Part shown: one piece after another, positions 9,102 through 18,098 of the stretch
Numbering within the stretch: the first letter of the stretch is position 1
How the letters are laid out: each line of letters begins with the position of its first letter
Assembly (NCBI GenBank): GCA_963818225.1
Contig: CAWFRO010000005.1
Span: 310,001-374,000, forward strand
From: Palsa-504 sp963818225
GTDB taxonomy: Bacteria > Actinomycetota > Actinomycetes > Streptosporangiales > Streptosporangiaceae
Direction: 5' to 3'
DNA: 64,000 bases
Notes under the pieces: model-generated
Told to the model about the DNA's origin: nothing
Database searches by the model: none
Seen by the model: only the letters and a program-made list of their open reading frames with translations
Program-made: the position numbers and the translations under genes

Positions 9102-10046
9102 TTAGTTTGCAAGTCTGACAACGGCATTGCGAAATTCAGCGAGCATGGCTGGATTGTCTTCCAGACGCCAGTTTTGATGGTAGATCCCGCCGTGCTGCGC
9201 CTGGTCGAACCAGACGAAACCCAGCAAGTGATATTCTCGGATTCCATTGAACAAGTCTGCTACTTTGCTGGTTCCTGCGACAGGGGCAGCTGCCGTCTCG
9301 GCGATCAGGATGGGGTCATTAGTAAGGTGTCGGATGGCCGGAATATTGGGTGCAATGAGGCTTTTAAATGTATCGCTTCTATGGGCGTAATAGCAGTCCA
9401 GGCCCACCCAATTGACATACGAACTCCCAGGCCACCATTCGTTAATAGGCGAGGTGCCTGGCAAAGCACAGTTGACATCCCACAGCCAGGTGATATTACG
9501 TACCCCGTCAGCACGGAAGAGGTTGACAATGTGCTGCCAAGCAGCAATGAAGACGGCCGGTGATACGTGCCCGGCGCCCCATGAATACCAGTTTCCGTTC
9601 ATTTCCTGGCCAAAACTTATGATAACCTGATGGCCAAAGCTGCGGACTGCCGAGGCGTAAGCACGCAGATAGCTGTCATGCTGACCGGATGCGATGGCGC
9701 CCAGAGTAACATATCGCGGGTCAATCTGCACGAGCGTCTCACCGCCGTGAGAAAAGACCTGTGATGCGAAAGTCCGCTGGAACGGCTTACCCCAGTTCCC
9801 ATAGTAGGAGACAATCGCAGGCCACCGGCCTATAGCACTCGCGAAGGCACTGACCTGCGGGTACGAACCAGGGTCATCTGGCTCGTAAACGCCAATGATG
9901 GGAGATGCAGGGACAGCAGGCTTTGCAGCGCCTATCGCTGTAGCGCCTATCCCTGTAGCGGGTGTTGACGGCTGCCCAGACGAGCACGCGGTTATGGACA
10001 CCGTGAAGACGATGGCCATAACCAGCGGGGGACACCTGAAACGCAT
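9102..10046 (-). CDS. Secreted lipoprotein, glycoside hydrolase family 26 (beta-mannanase-like)
   Basis: The N-terminus is a lipoprotein signal (hydrophobic stretch 8-19, lipobox ITAC with Cys21). The mature part matches GH26, a (beta/alpha)8 barrel. IISFGQEMNGNWYSWG carries the acid/base Glu148 and DPILIAET carries the nucleophile Glu249, and WVGLDCYYAH is the expected strand between them. GH26 enzymes mainly cut beta-1,4-mannans, some beta-1,3- or mixed glucans. The gene is the last of three on the minus strand, after a membrane protein and a GtrA-GT2 fusion, which suggests a role in trimming or releasing a surface polysaccharide. It is convergent with the upstream hydrolase gene. Confidence 0.85.
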   Translation of the reverse strand: MRFRCPPLVMAIVFTVSITACSSGQPSTPATGIGATAIGAAKPAVPASPIIGVYEPDDPGSYPQVSAFASAIGRWPAIVSYYGNWGKPFQRTFASQVFSHGGETLVQIDPRYVTLGAIASGQHDSYLRAYASAVRSFGHQVIISFGQEMNGNWYSWGAGHVSPAVFIAAWQHIVNLFRADGVRNITWLWDVNCALPGTSPINEWWPGSSYVNWVGLDCYYAHRSDTFKSLIAPNIPAIRHLTNDPILIAETAAAPVAGTSKVADLFNGIREYHLLGFVWFDQAQHGGIYHQNWRLEDNPAMLAEFRNAVVRLAN

Positions 10047-10221
10047 GACATGAGCCTACGCTATTTCCGGACAACGTGGAATCCAGTAGCACTGAATGCT
10101 TCCGGTGATCGTCCCGCTGACGGGCGCTTTGACCGTAGCGTACCAGTGGATGTGCGCACTGAACTGGCGGCGGGCTAGTATCTGGATAAAATCCTCGCGC
10201 AATTGCTCAAGATCGGTCAAG

Positions 10222-11673
10222 CTAGTGTTCCTGCCAGCGCTGTCCGAGGGGTTCCGCATCGGCCAAAGGCCGCGGTTGGTGGCGGCTTCTAGCTAGACTG
10301 GCGTCTCCTGTGATCTCTGCCAGCCCAAGCGCGGCAGCCAGGCAGAAGGGGGCTATGGCCGCCAGCTCATACCGGGCCCCGAATCCAGAAGTAGCAGCAG
10401 GGAAGATTAGCAAGATCGCGGCAACGAGCCAGGGAAGCAACCCGGGGCCGCCTCGGCGCTCTTGAGTCAGGACTAGACCAGCTAGCCCGGCCAGCGCGAT
10501 TAGCGCAGCTGCTATCGGCGGGACTACCACGACCTGCTGGTAGACACCCAGAATGGACACCCAAGGCTGGTCCAACTGCGTGGAAGGACTGGAGTCGTAG
10601 CGATAGATGGGAGCTAGATAGCCCCGGCTTAGGTTGGCGTCCGCAAGCCGCGCCACCGTGATGGGAGGCCGGGCAGGGAATGCGAAGGACGCTTGACCGA
10701 GGCCGTCTTCGTAGGCTGATCCTTCCGACGAGAAGTTCTGGAGGACACCGCGCCAGGTCGTCAGCAGGTAGTCCATAGGCTGCGCTTCGAAAACGCGCAG
10801 CGCGAAGCTAGTGCCGTTCTGGTCGCTGGCCTTGGTGAACTCACCAGCAGGAACGCGGTGCAGGGGTGCGGCAGCAGCCCACAGATACCAGTCGGGAGTG
10901 TGGCCAGAACTGGTGCATAGCCAGCGGTCGGCGGGCGGAATCCCGTCTGCGGGGCAGTTGGCGAACGACTCGGCGCGGGCGGCGAGGAACGACCCCGTGC
11001 TGTCGGTCAGCCGGTACTGACCGTGATCCTGATGGAACCACGCGGCGTAGCTCACGACTGGCAGGGCGAACGCGCCGCAGACCAGGGCCGCCTTGGCCGT
11101 GCGCACCGGCCAGGAAGCGTTGGGCCTCGTCACCAGCCAGAGCACCAGCGCGGCGATCAGCACCTCGCCCTCGGTTCTGGTGACGGCTGCTGCCGCCAGC
11201 AGCAGGCCAGCGACGGCGCATCCTAGCCAGCCCGGTGCAGGGTTCCACAGCAGCGCTGCCATGGCCGCCACCAGCAGGAAGATGAACAGCGCATCACTGA
11301 GGATGAAGTGCTCGATCTGAATCTCGTAGGCCGAGAGCAGCACGGGCGCAGACGCCAGCGCCGCGGCCCAGCGCTGTATGCCGCGCCGCACCAGGAGCGC
11401 ATATATGAGCACGCCCGCGCTCAGCCCGAGAAGGTGCTGGACGATGACCACTAGCAGGAAGCTGTGGGACCAGTGGAGCGGCCACAGCAAGAGCAGCGAG
11501 TACCCAGCAGGGCGGATCACCGTCGGGTATGGGTGAACCCCCACCGCGGCGTAGCCGAGGCTGTCGGGGAACCACAGGGCCGGGTGGTAGGCGAGCAGAG
11601 CGATGACCCTGACGACCAGGCCAGCAGCGGCGATGGCCAGGAACACACGGTGCCTGCGCAAGAACGAGGTCAT
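10222..11673 (-). CDS. Multi-pass membrane protein, glycosyltransferase-C/PMT-like
   Basis: The protein has 483 residues and about ten to twelve hydrophobic segments. The first starts after a basic N-terminus (MTSFLRRHR), and an extracytoplasmic loop carries WFPDSLGYAAVGVHPYP close to the first helix. An acidic residue pair just after helix 1 (PDS) is the arrangement seen in GT-C enzymes such as PMT/ArnT (GT39/GT83), which use polyprenyl-phosphate sugars. A soluble region lies at about 215-340, and the last helices are followed by a basic tail. It sits between the GtrA-GT2 fusion and the GH26 gene. A catalytic role is an inference from topology and context. Confidence 0.6.
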   Translation of the reverse strand: MTSFLRRHRVFLAIAAAGLVVRVIALLAYHPALWFPDSLGYAAVGVHPYPTVIRPAGYSLLLLWPLHWSHSFLLVVIVQHLLGLSAGVLIYALLVRRGIQRWAAALASAPVLLSAYEIQIEHFILSDALFIFLLVAAMAALLWNPAPGWLGCAVAGLLLAAAAVTRTEGEVLIAALVLWLVTRPNASWPVRTAKAALVCGAFALPVVSYAAWFHQDHGQYRLTDSTGSFLAARAESFANCPADGIPPADRWLCTSSGHTPDWYLWAAAAPLHRVPAGEFTKASDQNGTSFALRVFEAQPMDYLLTTWRGVLQNFSSEGSAYEDGLGQASFAFPARPPITVARLADANLSRGYLAPIYRYDSSPSTQLDQPWVSILGVYQQVVVVPPIAAALIALAGLAGLVLTQERRGGPGLLPWLVAAILLIFPAATSGFGARYELAAIAPFCLAAALGLAEITGDASLARSRHQPRPLADAEPLGQRWQEH

Positions 11674-11790
11674 GACGGCGCATCAGCAGGCAGGTGGTCA
11701 CGGCGGACCCCAGCGAGGAGCTCCCAGGTCTTGCCTAGCCCCCCGACCCAGTCCACGTAGCGTGTACCACGCCAGTCGGCGGCGAGCCGC

Positions 11791-14124
11791 CTATTTGCGG
11801 ACCACATGGAAACTCCTTGCGGGATTCACCAGGGCCCAGGCGACACCCGCGCTCTCCATCAAGCTGAACATCGGCAGGCATGTTAGCCAGGTGATGAACC
11901 AGCCAAGACGGCGTATGGGGCTTTTTACGCCGTGCTCGGTGAGGTTGACTCGCAGGCCCAATATCGTGGTGACGATGTAGACCGCGAGCGTGAAGTTGGC
12001 GATAACCTGCACAGCAGGGCTGATATGACCGCCGTGTACGAAGTGCTCGATGGTGTAGACCCAGGCGAAAGGCGCGAGCGCCCAGGCGAGCATGCTGATG
12101 CCAAGCATGACGCGCCACCGCAGTTTCACCGGGGCGTACAGGGTTACCTTCATCAGCCCGGAGAACCAGCGGCGGCGCTGGTTCAGGAAATCGCCCGCTG
12201 AATGCGTGCATTGTTCCTCGATGTAGCCGTCCACCCACCGGCAGCGGCGGCCACGCTCCATCTGCTGATAGCCCCAGAACGCATCTTCGGTGATGGAGCC
12301 ATGCGGACCCACGTCGAAGCCGATTTCCCGCTCCACGTCGTTGCGGACCACGATGAACGAGCCGTGCAGCCCGAACAAAGGCACCCCCAATCGCATAGAC
12401 AGGAAGAGTCGGCCCAGGTCGCTGCCGGTGCGAATGCAGTCCGCGAGGGTGAAGAACGGACGGTCCTGCAGATCGCGGTGGTAGGTGATCGTCCCCTGCC
12501 CGATCCGCAGCTGCCCGTTCGCCTCCTCCTCCGCGATCATGCTGGCGATACCACGGATGCCCGAAGGGGTCGGCTGGGACTCTTCATCCAGATGGACGAT
12601 CCAAGCGTGAGGTGGCAGCGGGGATGCCTGGAGAGCGTAGTGCAGGGCGCGGGCCTTGGCGCGGGTGCCTTTAGGTGTCTGATAGTCGCTCGGAACCCGG
12701 ATGTAACGCAGGTCGTCGGCCGGCGCAGGCAGACCGTCGTGAGCCGTGTCGGTGATGACCTCGATGACGTAACGGAACAGCGGCAATGCCTGCGACTCAG
12801 CCCGGCACCGCAGGATGGTTGCAGTGAGTGCTCTTACGTTGATCCCCCGGGACACGATCCGCCAGCACACCAACTGAGGAATGGGCTTATCGGTGACGGC
12901 CCACCGCGGCTGCCGGTAGATCAGCAGGCCCGCAAGTTCGCAAGCTGCCGGAATGGCGGGTGCGAGCCATAGCAGGGATAGCCAGCTCCACACCCCTTCC
13001 AACCTTCCCGGCAGCACCCGGTTGGTGGGCCACAGCCGCCGCTCAATGGCGTACAGGCTTCCGGTAGTGAGGATCATCACCACCACGACCAGGAGCCGAT
13101 GGCGGACGTCTGGTCCGCGGGACGCCCGGCGATGCGTGGTTGGCGCGTACCGGTGCGCCCTGGCCGACGGCACGAGCGTGGGCCGGGGGGAGGCCATCGC
13201 GGACGGCCAGTACTCCGGCACTCTCCAGGTCGGATCAGCGGGCGGTGTAGCTGCTTGTACTGGTAGCGGCAAGCCTCGCAAACCATCGTGGTCATCCACG
13301 AGTTGCGGGTTCCTGGTAGGTCCAGGCTCTAGGTCTCGGTCCCCTATACGGGCCGGGGTCAGGAGGCGTCCTTGGTCGGGGCATGCCACGGCAGCAGACT
13401 TCTTCACGTCGCCGCGCGGCCTGGGCGGATGGCGTTTTAGCGTAACCGCGAATGACCACAGGTCACCTGTGATGTAGTTAATAGGAATGAACAACGCGCT
13501 AGTTGCGATATTCGCTGTTAGCCAGCCCACGCCGAGGTGAACGAGGAGCGCGTACAAGCCAAGGTTTGGGACTGTCATCAGCAGTTTCTGGAAATTCCAC
13601 CGGACGAGCGGCCGCCAGAATCCGCAATCCCGATCGCCCCACGTGAACCGGCGGTTCAGTGCAAACGACAGTTCAACACAATAAACAGCCTGTACCGTGT
13701 AGGAGACGATAGAGCCGACCCCCGCGATCACCAGGACGCTCTGAACCAGAAGGCCTGCGCAGAACACCGTGCCGCCAACGATCGTAAACCGGGTCAGCCT
13801 GGCGCCGTGGCGAGCTAGAATTCCCCCTGCGACTGGCGTCGTCGGCGTGACATGTCGTCCACGCAGGGAAAGAATGCTGCGGTCGCCGTTCCGTGAATTG
13901 ATCCGATTCCCCGCTACCGCCTTTCCCGTTGCGAACCGCTCAGCCGAAGTAGCGAGAGCTTGAACGGCCGGCACAGGTGCTGTCGGTGCCGTGTCAACAG
14001 CGATATCGATAAGCTGTTCAAGCCCGGCTTTCTGTCGCCTGGCATAAGGGTGGTCAGTATCCGAACTTGCTACATCCTGTCCGCGAACCTGCCAAGACGG
14101 AGCAACGAGTGAATCCTCGATCAT
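11791..14124 (-). CDS. GtrA-like membrane domain fused to a processive GT2 glycosyltransferase
   Basis: The protein has 777 residues. Residues about 105-235 form a four-helix GtrA-like domain (TRFTIVGGTVFCAGLLVQSV, then CVELSFALNRRFTW); GtrA proteins move polyprenyl-phosphate sugars across the membrane. After a Pro-rich linker and two helices (about 343-403), residues 410-660 form a GT2 domain with HLDEES (513-516), TEDAF (612-616) and QRRRW (649-653), the metal-binding, base and acceptor motifs of family 2. The DEES form and overall layout resemble the eukaryotic Egh/BRE-3 beta-1,4-mannosyltransferase group. Three C-terminal helices follow. A flippase-like domain and a polymerising transferase in one chain is unusual. 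Sugar specificity is inferred. Confidence 0.8.
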   Translation of the reverse strand: MIEDSLVAPSWQVRGQDVASSDTDHPYARRQKAGLEQLIDIAVDTAPTAPVPAVQALATSAERFATGKAVAGNRINSRNGDRSILSLRGRHVTPTTPVAGGILARHGARLTRFTIVGGTVFCAGLLVQSVLVIAGVGSIVSYTVQAVYCVELSFALNRRFTWGDRDCGFWRPLVRWNFQKLLMTVPNLGLYALLVHLGVGWLTANIATSALFIPINYITGDLWSFAVTLKRHPPRPRGDVKKSAAVACPDQGRLLTPARIGDRDLEPGPTRNPQLVDDHDGLRGLPLPVQAATPPADPTWRVPEYWPSAMASPRPTLVPSARAHRYAPTTHRRASRGPDVRHRLLVVVVMILTTGSLYAIERRLWPTNRVLPGRLEGVWSWLSLLWLAPAIPAACELAGLLIYRQPRWAVTDKPIPQLVCWRIVSRGINVRALTATILRCRAESQALPLFRYVIEVITDTAHDGLPAPADDLRYIRVPSDYQTPKGTRAKARALHYALQASPLPPHAWIVHLDEESQPTPSGIRGIASMIAEEEANGQLRIGQGTITYHRDLQDRPFFTLADCIRTGSDLGRLFLSMRLGVPLFGLHGSFIVVRNDVEREIGFDVGPHGSITEDAFWGYQQMERGRRCRWVDGYIEEQCTHSAGDFLNQRRRWFSGLMKVTLYAPVKLRWRVMLGISMLAWALAPFAWVYTIEHFVHGGHISPAVQVIANFTLAVYIVTTILGLRVNLTEHGVKSPIRRLGWFITWLTCLPMFSLMESAGVAWALVNPARSFHVVRK

Positions 14125-14816
14125 ACGGGCCGTACCTCCGCAGCGCCCGCGGCATTGCGTGGGCTGAAATGAGGGTCTCTTATAATCTTTCGGATATCGC
14201 AGGTGCTACGTCGCTAGAATTAGCGGCTTCGGGATTCGCGTCCCGCGGAGTGCCAGCGACCTCCCCGTCGACGGCTACGAGCGGTTGTGTCACCGTCGCC
14301 GCTCGCAGCGCCTCAAGTCAGGCTAACTGCGCAAACGGGTCCCGCCCGGAGCGAGCGGCAGAGATTATCCTGACTGTCCGAGTCATCCGGCAAAAAAGAG
14401 ACGCTTCCGGCAGCCTGGGCTCGGTCGTCAGGTGACTCGATTACCTCTAATCGACAAGGCAGCTGAGTTAGAGAACACTCTGAAGGAAGCCCGTACCGCC
14501 ACTTTTGATGCGGGCCATCTGCTGGAACTCCCTGGGTAAAGCCAAGCCTTGCGCAAGGCTCGATTCACTTTTAGTGTCCCTCCCATTCACTTCGGTCAGT
14601 GAACCCACCGCAGGTCATGGCGGGCCCTCCCCGAGCCCGGCACACCTACCTACGTAGGAAGACGCGGACAGCCAGTTGTTAGTTTACGTGATAACTGCCT
14701 TTTTAAGACCACAAATACAGACAGTTGGGCACACTCGCGCTGATACCTGGTCGAAAGGCCCGCGCCGTCATCGACGGCGAACACGCGTGCACCAAGCGCC
14801 ATTCCAGAAATTCTGC
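14125..14816. terminator. Gene-free stretch with two hairpins
   Basis: No gene is supported. A perfect 16-base palindrome (AGCCTTGCGCAAGGCT, 14545-14560) is followed by ATTCACTTTT. A second hairpin at 14586-14603 pairs TTCACT with AGTGAA around TCGGTC. Both look like terminators or the ends of a lost element. The AT content is higher than in the surrounding genes. The stretch separates the polysaccharide locus from integrase debris. Confidence 0.35.
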
Positions 14817-15113
14817 TCATAACCGGCGGCAGCCATGGGCTGGTCCAGCGCCGGTGGCTGGTATCTGATCGGGTAAGCGGGCGCGGAAGAAGGAGTGGAT
14901 CCGCCATAGGCGGCCGGGCCTGCTCACGGCGGTGTTCGCCACGTAGGTCTTCAGTCCCCCGGGCTTGGTTGTCTTACGAACGCGGCGGCCGCCGCAAACG
15001 ACGTAGCTGACCGCAATGTGCACCAGGGCGCGGTCCAGGTCGACGTCACAGATCTGTAGGCCACACAGCTCACTGCGGCGGACAGCGGTGACCACCACGA
15101 GCCACAAGCACAT
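14817..15113 (-). pseudogene. Tyrosine recombinase (integrase) fragment
   Basis: About 45 residues (LVVVTAVRRSELCGLQICDV, then ALVHIAVSYVVCGGRRVRKTTK) match the first catalytic box of tyrosine recombinases, where TGLRRGEL.GL.W.DVDL carries the first active-site Arg. The sequence then loses similarity, and no HxxR or Tyr box follows in any frame. It is therefore a truncated remnant of a mobile element, separate from the recombinase near 40.6-41.2 kb. Confidence 0.6.
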
Positions 15114-15416
15114 TCTCAGGGCACCGCTGCGCGCGGGCCTCGGCTATCACCTTGGCCACATCTTCCGGCGAAGTAGCCAGGATGAACACCTGTCCCCCGC
15201 GGGCACCGCGCAGATCCGCGCCGCCCGGCGCACGGCCAGGCCGGTAGCCCCCCTCCGGAACGCCTGATCGGTGTGAAATGCCGATCCGGGCCCGGACCGG
15301 CGCACCCGCGAACCCCACGAAGAACGCATCGCCCTCGGTGCCTCGTGGCCCCCCTGGCCGGAGATGGCCGCCCGGACCGGCCGCCGGTGCCCGGCCAGCA
15401 CCTGCCCATAACGCTC

Positions 15417-15555
15417 CCGCAGCGCCTTGACCAGCCGCCTCGACCTGTACCAGATTCATTACCCGGATCCGCAGGCCCCAGTCGAGGAGACCATCGCGGC
15501 GCTGCACCAACTGGTCACCGAGGGCAAGGTTCGGTACCTGGGCCACTCGAGATCG
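15417..15555 (+). pseudogene. Aldo/keto reductase fragment
   Basis: A run of about 40 residues (LDLYQIHYPDPQAPVEETIA, then ALHQLVTEGKVRYLGHS) matches the middle of aldo/keto reductases, including the His of the catalytic tetrad in YQIHYPD. Neither the N-terminal Asp/Tyr/Lys region nor the C-terminus is found in an adjoining frame. The piece is therefore a gene remnant in the debris between the integrase fragment and the amidase operon. Confidence 0.55.
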
Positions 15556-15608
15556 TTGCGCACATGGACGACTGGCGTTTTTGCTAAGGTTGCGGCTCGC
15601 CCACTGGA

Positions 15609-17018
15609 TCAGCGGAACGTGGTGAAGCCCAGTTCCCGGTCGAGGATTTCGGCCAGCCGAAGCGCGGCGAGTTCCTGTCCACGGGCCGAGGTCACCTGAA
15701 CGCCGCAGGGCAGGCCCATCTCGTCGGTGCCTGCGCGGATCGTCACCGACGGGACGCCCGCCAGGTTCTGCGGGACGGTGTAGCCCATGATGAAGTCGCG
15801 GAATGGCTGGCGGGTGCCGTCGGGTGCCGTGATGTGGTCCGGGTCGGCTCGCCGGGGTGGGGTGCAGGGGTTGACCGGAGTGAGCAGAACGTCCACGGAG
15901 GCAAGCGCGACGTCGAGCGCGGCGGCCAGATGGCGCCGGCGATCAGACGCGGCGAAGTACGTGCTCATGTCGACTGACCGTGCACGCTCCAGCCGTCGAC
16001 GGACATCCTCGCCATAGGCGGCGGCGCGGCCGGGAAAAAGCCCGAGTCGCCGGTGGTGCACGTCGTAGGCCTCGGCCATCTGGATGGCGGTGAACGCGTC
16101 CAAGTACTCGGCCGCGGCTGGCAGCCGGAGCTCGACGATCGTGGCGTCCAGCCCGGAGAGGATGTCCATCGCCCGCTGATAGGCGGCCAGGTGCGGCGCG
16201 GCGATCGCCGTGCCGAGCAAGTCCGGCGAAACTCCCACACGGCGGCCCGCCAGCGTGGACGGCCATGGCCCCGGATTTGCCATGCGGGGGATCAGGCTGG
16301 CTGGGTCTGCCGCCGACCAGCCGGCGGTGGCCTCGAGCAAGATGGCAAGGTCGTCTGGCGTGCGTGCGATGAAGCCAGGGGTGTCAAGCGAGGGCGCCAG
16401 CGGCACGCAGCCGTCGCGGGGGATCCGGCCGAACGTCGGCTTGATGCCGGCCACGCCGCACAGTGCTGCTGGGATGCGGATGGACCCACCGGTGTCGCTG
16501 GCCACCGCGGCCGGGATGAGGCCGGCCGCCACGGCAGCGGCGGCCCCACCGCTCGATCCGCCACTGATGAAGTCCGGGTGCCACGGGTTACGGGTCCCCG
16601 CCCCGCTTGGGTGCTGTGTCGTAATGCCCCAGCCGAACTCGTGCGATCTGGTCAGGCCCACGATGACGGCGCCCGCCCGCCTGAGGCGCCTGATCACCTC
16701 CGCGTCGGCGGAGGCCACGGCGCCGGCGAGTGCGTGCGAACCGTAGGTAGCGGGAAGGTGCGCGACGTCGAACAGTTCCTTTACAGCGATCGGCACGCCG
16801 TGCAGCTGCCCTCGCCACCGGCCGCGCTTGAGTTCCGCGTCGGCCGCCGCGGCGGCGCGGCGGGCGCCATCAGCGTCGATCGCGACAAACGCCGAGAGGT
16901 CATCATTGGTGGCGGCGATCCCAGCCAGGGCATCGTCCAGCGCCGCCGAAGGGCTCAGCCGACCCGAAAGGAAGCCTTGCGACAGACCGCCGATACCTAG
17001 CCGTTCCCACCCGGTCAT
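15609..17018 (-). CDS. Amidase signature family hydrolase
   Basis: This 469-residue protein carries the complete amidase-signature triad. Lys80 lies in GVPIAVKELFD, the cis-Ser in FISGGSSGGAAA (about 155-156) and the nucleophile Ser179 in SDTGGSIRIPAA. Members hydrolyse amides, carbamates or ureides. It is the last gene of a four-gene unit (DUF1989, RidA, GntR, amidase), and its start overlaps the GntR stop by four bases (17015-17018), so translation is probably coupled. In this setting it may open an allophanate- or ureide-like intermediate. Confidence 0.85.
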   Translation of the reverse strand: MTGWERLGIGGLSQGFLSGRLSPSAALDDALAGIAATNDDLSAFVAIDADGARRAAAAADAELKRGRWRGQLHGVPIAVKELFDVAHLPATYGSHALAGAVASADAEVIRRLRRAGAVIVGLTRSHEFGWGITTQHPSGAGTRNPWHPDFISGGSSGGAAAAVAAGLIPAAVASDTGGSIRIPAALCGVAGIKPTFGRIPRDGCVPLAPSLDTPGFIARTPDDLAILLEATAGWSAADPASLIPRMANPGPWPSTLAGRRVGVSPDLLGTAIAAPHLAAYQRAMDILSGLDATIVELRLPAAAEYLDAFTAIQMAEAYDVHHRRLGLFPGRAAAYGEDVRRRLERARSVDMSTYFAASDRRRHLAAALDVALASVDVLLTPVNPCTPPRRADPDHITAPDGTRQPFRDFIMGYTVPQNLAGVPSVTIRAGTDEMGLPCGVQVTSARGQELAALRLAEILDRELGFTTFR

Positions 17019-17710
17019 CGCTGCGGCAGGTACTTAATGCTGCCGAGGACATGGTCGCGGATTATGGCGGCCACCTGCTCCTCATTTCTGTGTTTAAGTG
17101 CCCTGACAAGAGCGTCGTGCTGCCGAACCGATTCCTGGTGCGGCCGCCCGGCTTGCGGGCCGTGCGGAAACGACCGCCACAGCAACCTCATGAGGAGAAG
17201 AAGCATCGGCGAGCGCGCGCATTCGTAGATCCGAAAATGAAACTGCCGGTTGAGTTCCGCCAGCCGGTCGTCATCCGGCAGGCACGCCGCAACTTCCCGG
17301 TAGCGGGCTTCGATATCCGCGATGTCATCGTCGGTGATCTTGGCCACCGCAAGGCTCCCAGCCAGCGCCTCCAGGGCGGCCAAGATCCGGTAGTTCTCTT
17401 CCAGCTCCTCCGACTCAGTGAGCGCGACGGTGGCCCCCCGGTGCACGTCGGTAACCACCAGACCCTCTGACTCGAGCCGCCGGAGCGCCTCGCGCACCGG
17501 CGTGTAGCTCACGTCAAACTGTTCGGCAAGGTCGCGCTGCCGAAGCGGCGTGCCCGGCGACACAAGACCGCCTGTAATGAGGTCCCTGAGTACGTCGGTG
17601 ACCATGTCACTCTTGCTGACGTAGATGCCCCGCGGCCGCAGCACCGGCTGCCGCACCTCTTCGGATGATGAGCCGCCAGCACCGCGGCGCACGCCAGGGT
17701 GGTCAGGCAT
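17015..17710 (-). CDS. GntR family transcriptional regulator, FCD (FadR-type) domain
   Basis: This 231-residue regulator has a winged-helix domain at about 33-95 (LRQRDLAEQFDVSYTPVREA, then LRRLESEGLVV). A helical FCD domain follows at about 110-225, with Asp/His candidates for metal or carboxylate binding (ELNRQFHFRIYECA). FCD regulators sense organic acids or amino-acid-like catabolites. It is embedded in the operon it probably controls: its start overlaps the RidA gene by eight bases and its stop overlaps the amidase start. The inverted repeat at 18789-18813 in front of the first gene is the likely operator. Confidence 0.85.
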   Translation of the reverse strand: MPDHPGVRRGAGGSSSEEVRQPVLRPRGIYVSKSDMVTDVLRDLITGGLVSPGTPLRQRDLAEQFDVSYTPVREALRRLESEGLVVTDVHRGATVALTESEELEENYRILAALEALAGSLAVAKITDDDIADIEARYREVAACLPDDDRLAELNRQFHFRIYECARSPMLLLLMRLLWRSFPHGPQAGRPHQESVRQHDALVRALKHRNEEQVAAIIRDHVLGSIKYLPQR

Positions 17711-18098
17711 CCCGGCGGGGCAGCAGCGCGACAGCCTCGATTTCTACCAATGCCTCTGGGAGGGCGAGCGCGCTGACCTCCACCGCCGTAGCCACGGGCA
17801 GGGCATCGCCGAAGTAGCGGCGGCGCACCGTGTTGACAGCCGGCCGGTCGGCCATGTTCCGCAGGTACACCCCGACCCGCACAACGTCGTCGAAGGTGGC
17901 ACCGGCGGCCCGCAAGACTTCACCGACGTTGTCAAGCACCTGTTCCGTTTGCCTAACCACGTCGCCGACGCCCACGAGGTCTCCGTTGACGTCGAGCGAA
18001 AGCTGGCCCGCGACGTAGAGGAACCCGCCCGCCTCCACCCCGTCGGTGAAGGGGCCGATGGGCTCCGCCAGCTGCCCGGTCAGCCGGATTCGCCTCAT
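17703..18098 (-). CDS. RidA family (YjgF/YER057c/UK114) protein
   Basis: From the ATG at 18098 the protein has 131 residues and the RidA pattern (EAGGFLYVAGQLSLDVNGDL, then VVRVGVYLRNMADRPAVNTVRRRYFG, ALPEALVEIEAVA). RidA proteins deaminate reactive enamine/imine intermediates, and the Arg in the VGVYLR region binds the carboxylate. The frame extends to 18161, but the 18098 start is preferred because it overlaps the previous stop by ATGA, as elsewhere in this operon. Its place beside DUF1989 and amidase genes points to clean-up of an unstable intermediate in nitrogen catabolism. Confidence 0.85.
   Translation of the reverse strand: MRRIRLTGQLAEPIGPFTDGVEAGGFLYVAGQLSLDVNGDLVGVGDVVRQTEQVLDNVGEVLRAAGATFDDVVRVGVYLRNMADRPAVNTVRRRYFGDALPVATAVEVSALALPEALVEIEAVALLPRRDA

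Noticed and set aside
14125..14816. Small RNA gene at the two hairpins
   Set aside because: No promoter or conservation can be judged from one sequence; the palindromes fit terminators as well.
15070..15546. 158-codon minus-strand frame over the debris region as a real gene
   Set aside because: It overlaps an aldo/keto reductase trace on the plus strand and has no motif. Only a short piece (QVFILATSPEDVAKVIAEAR) looks protein-like, too little to name.
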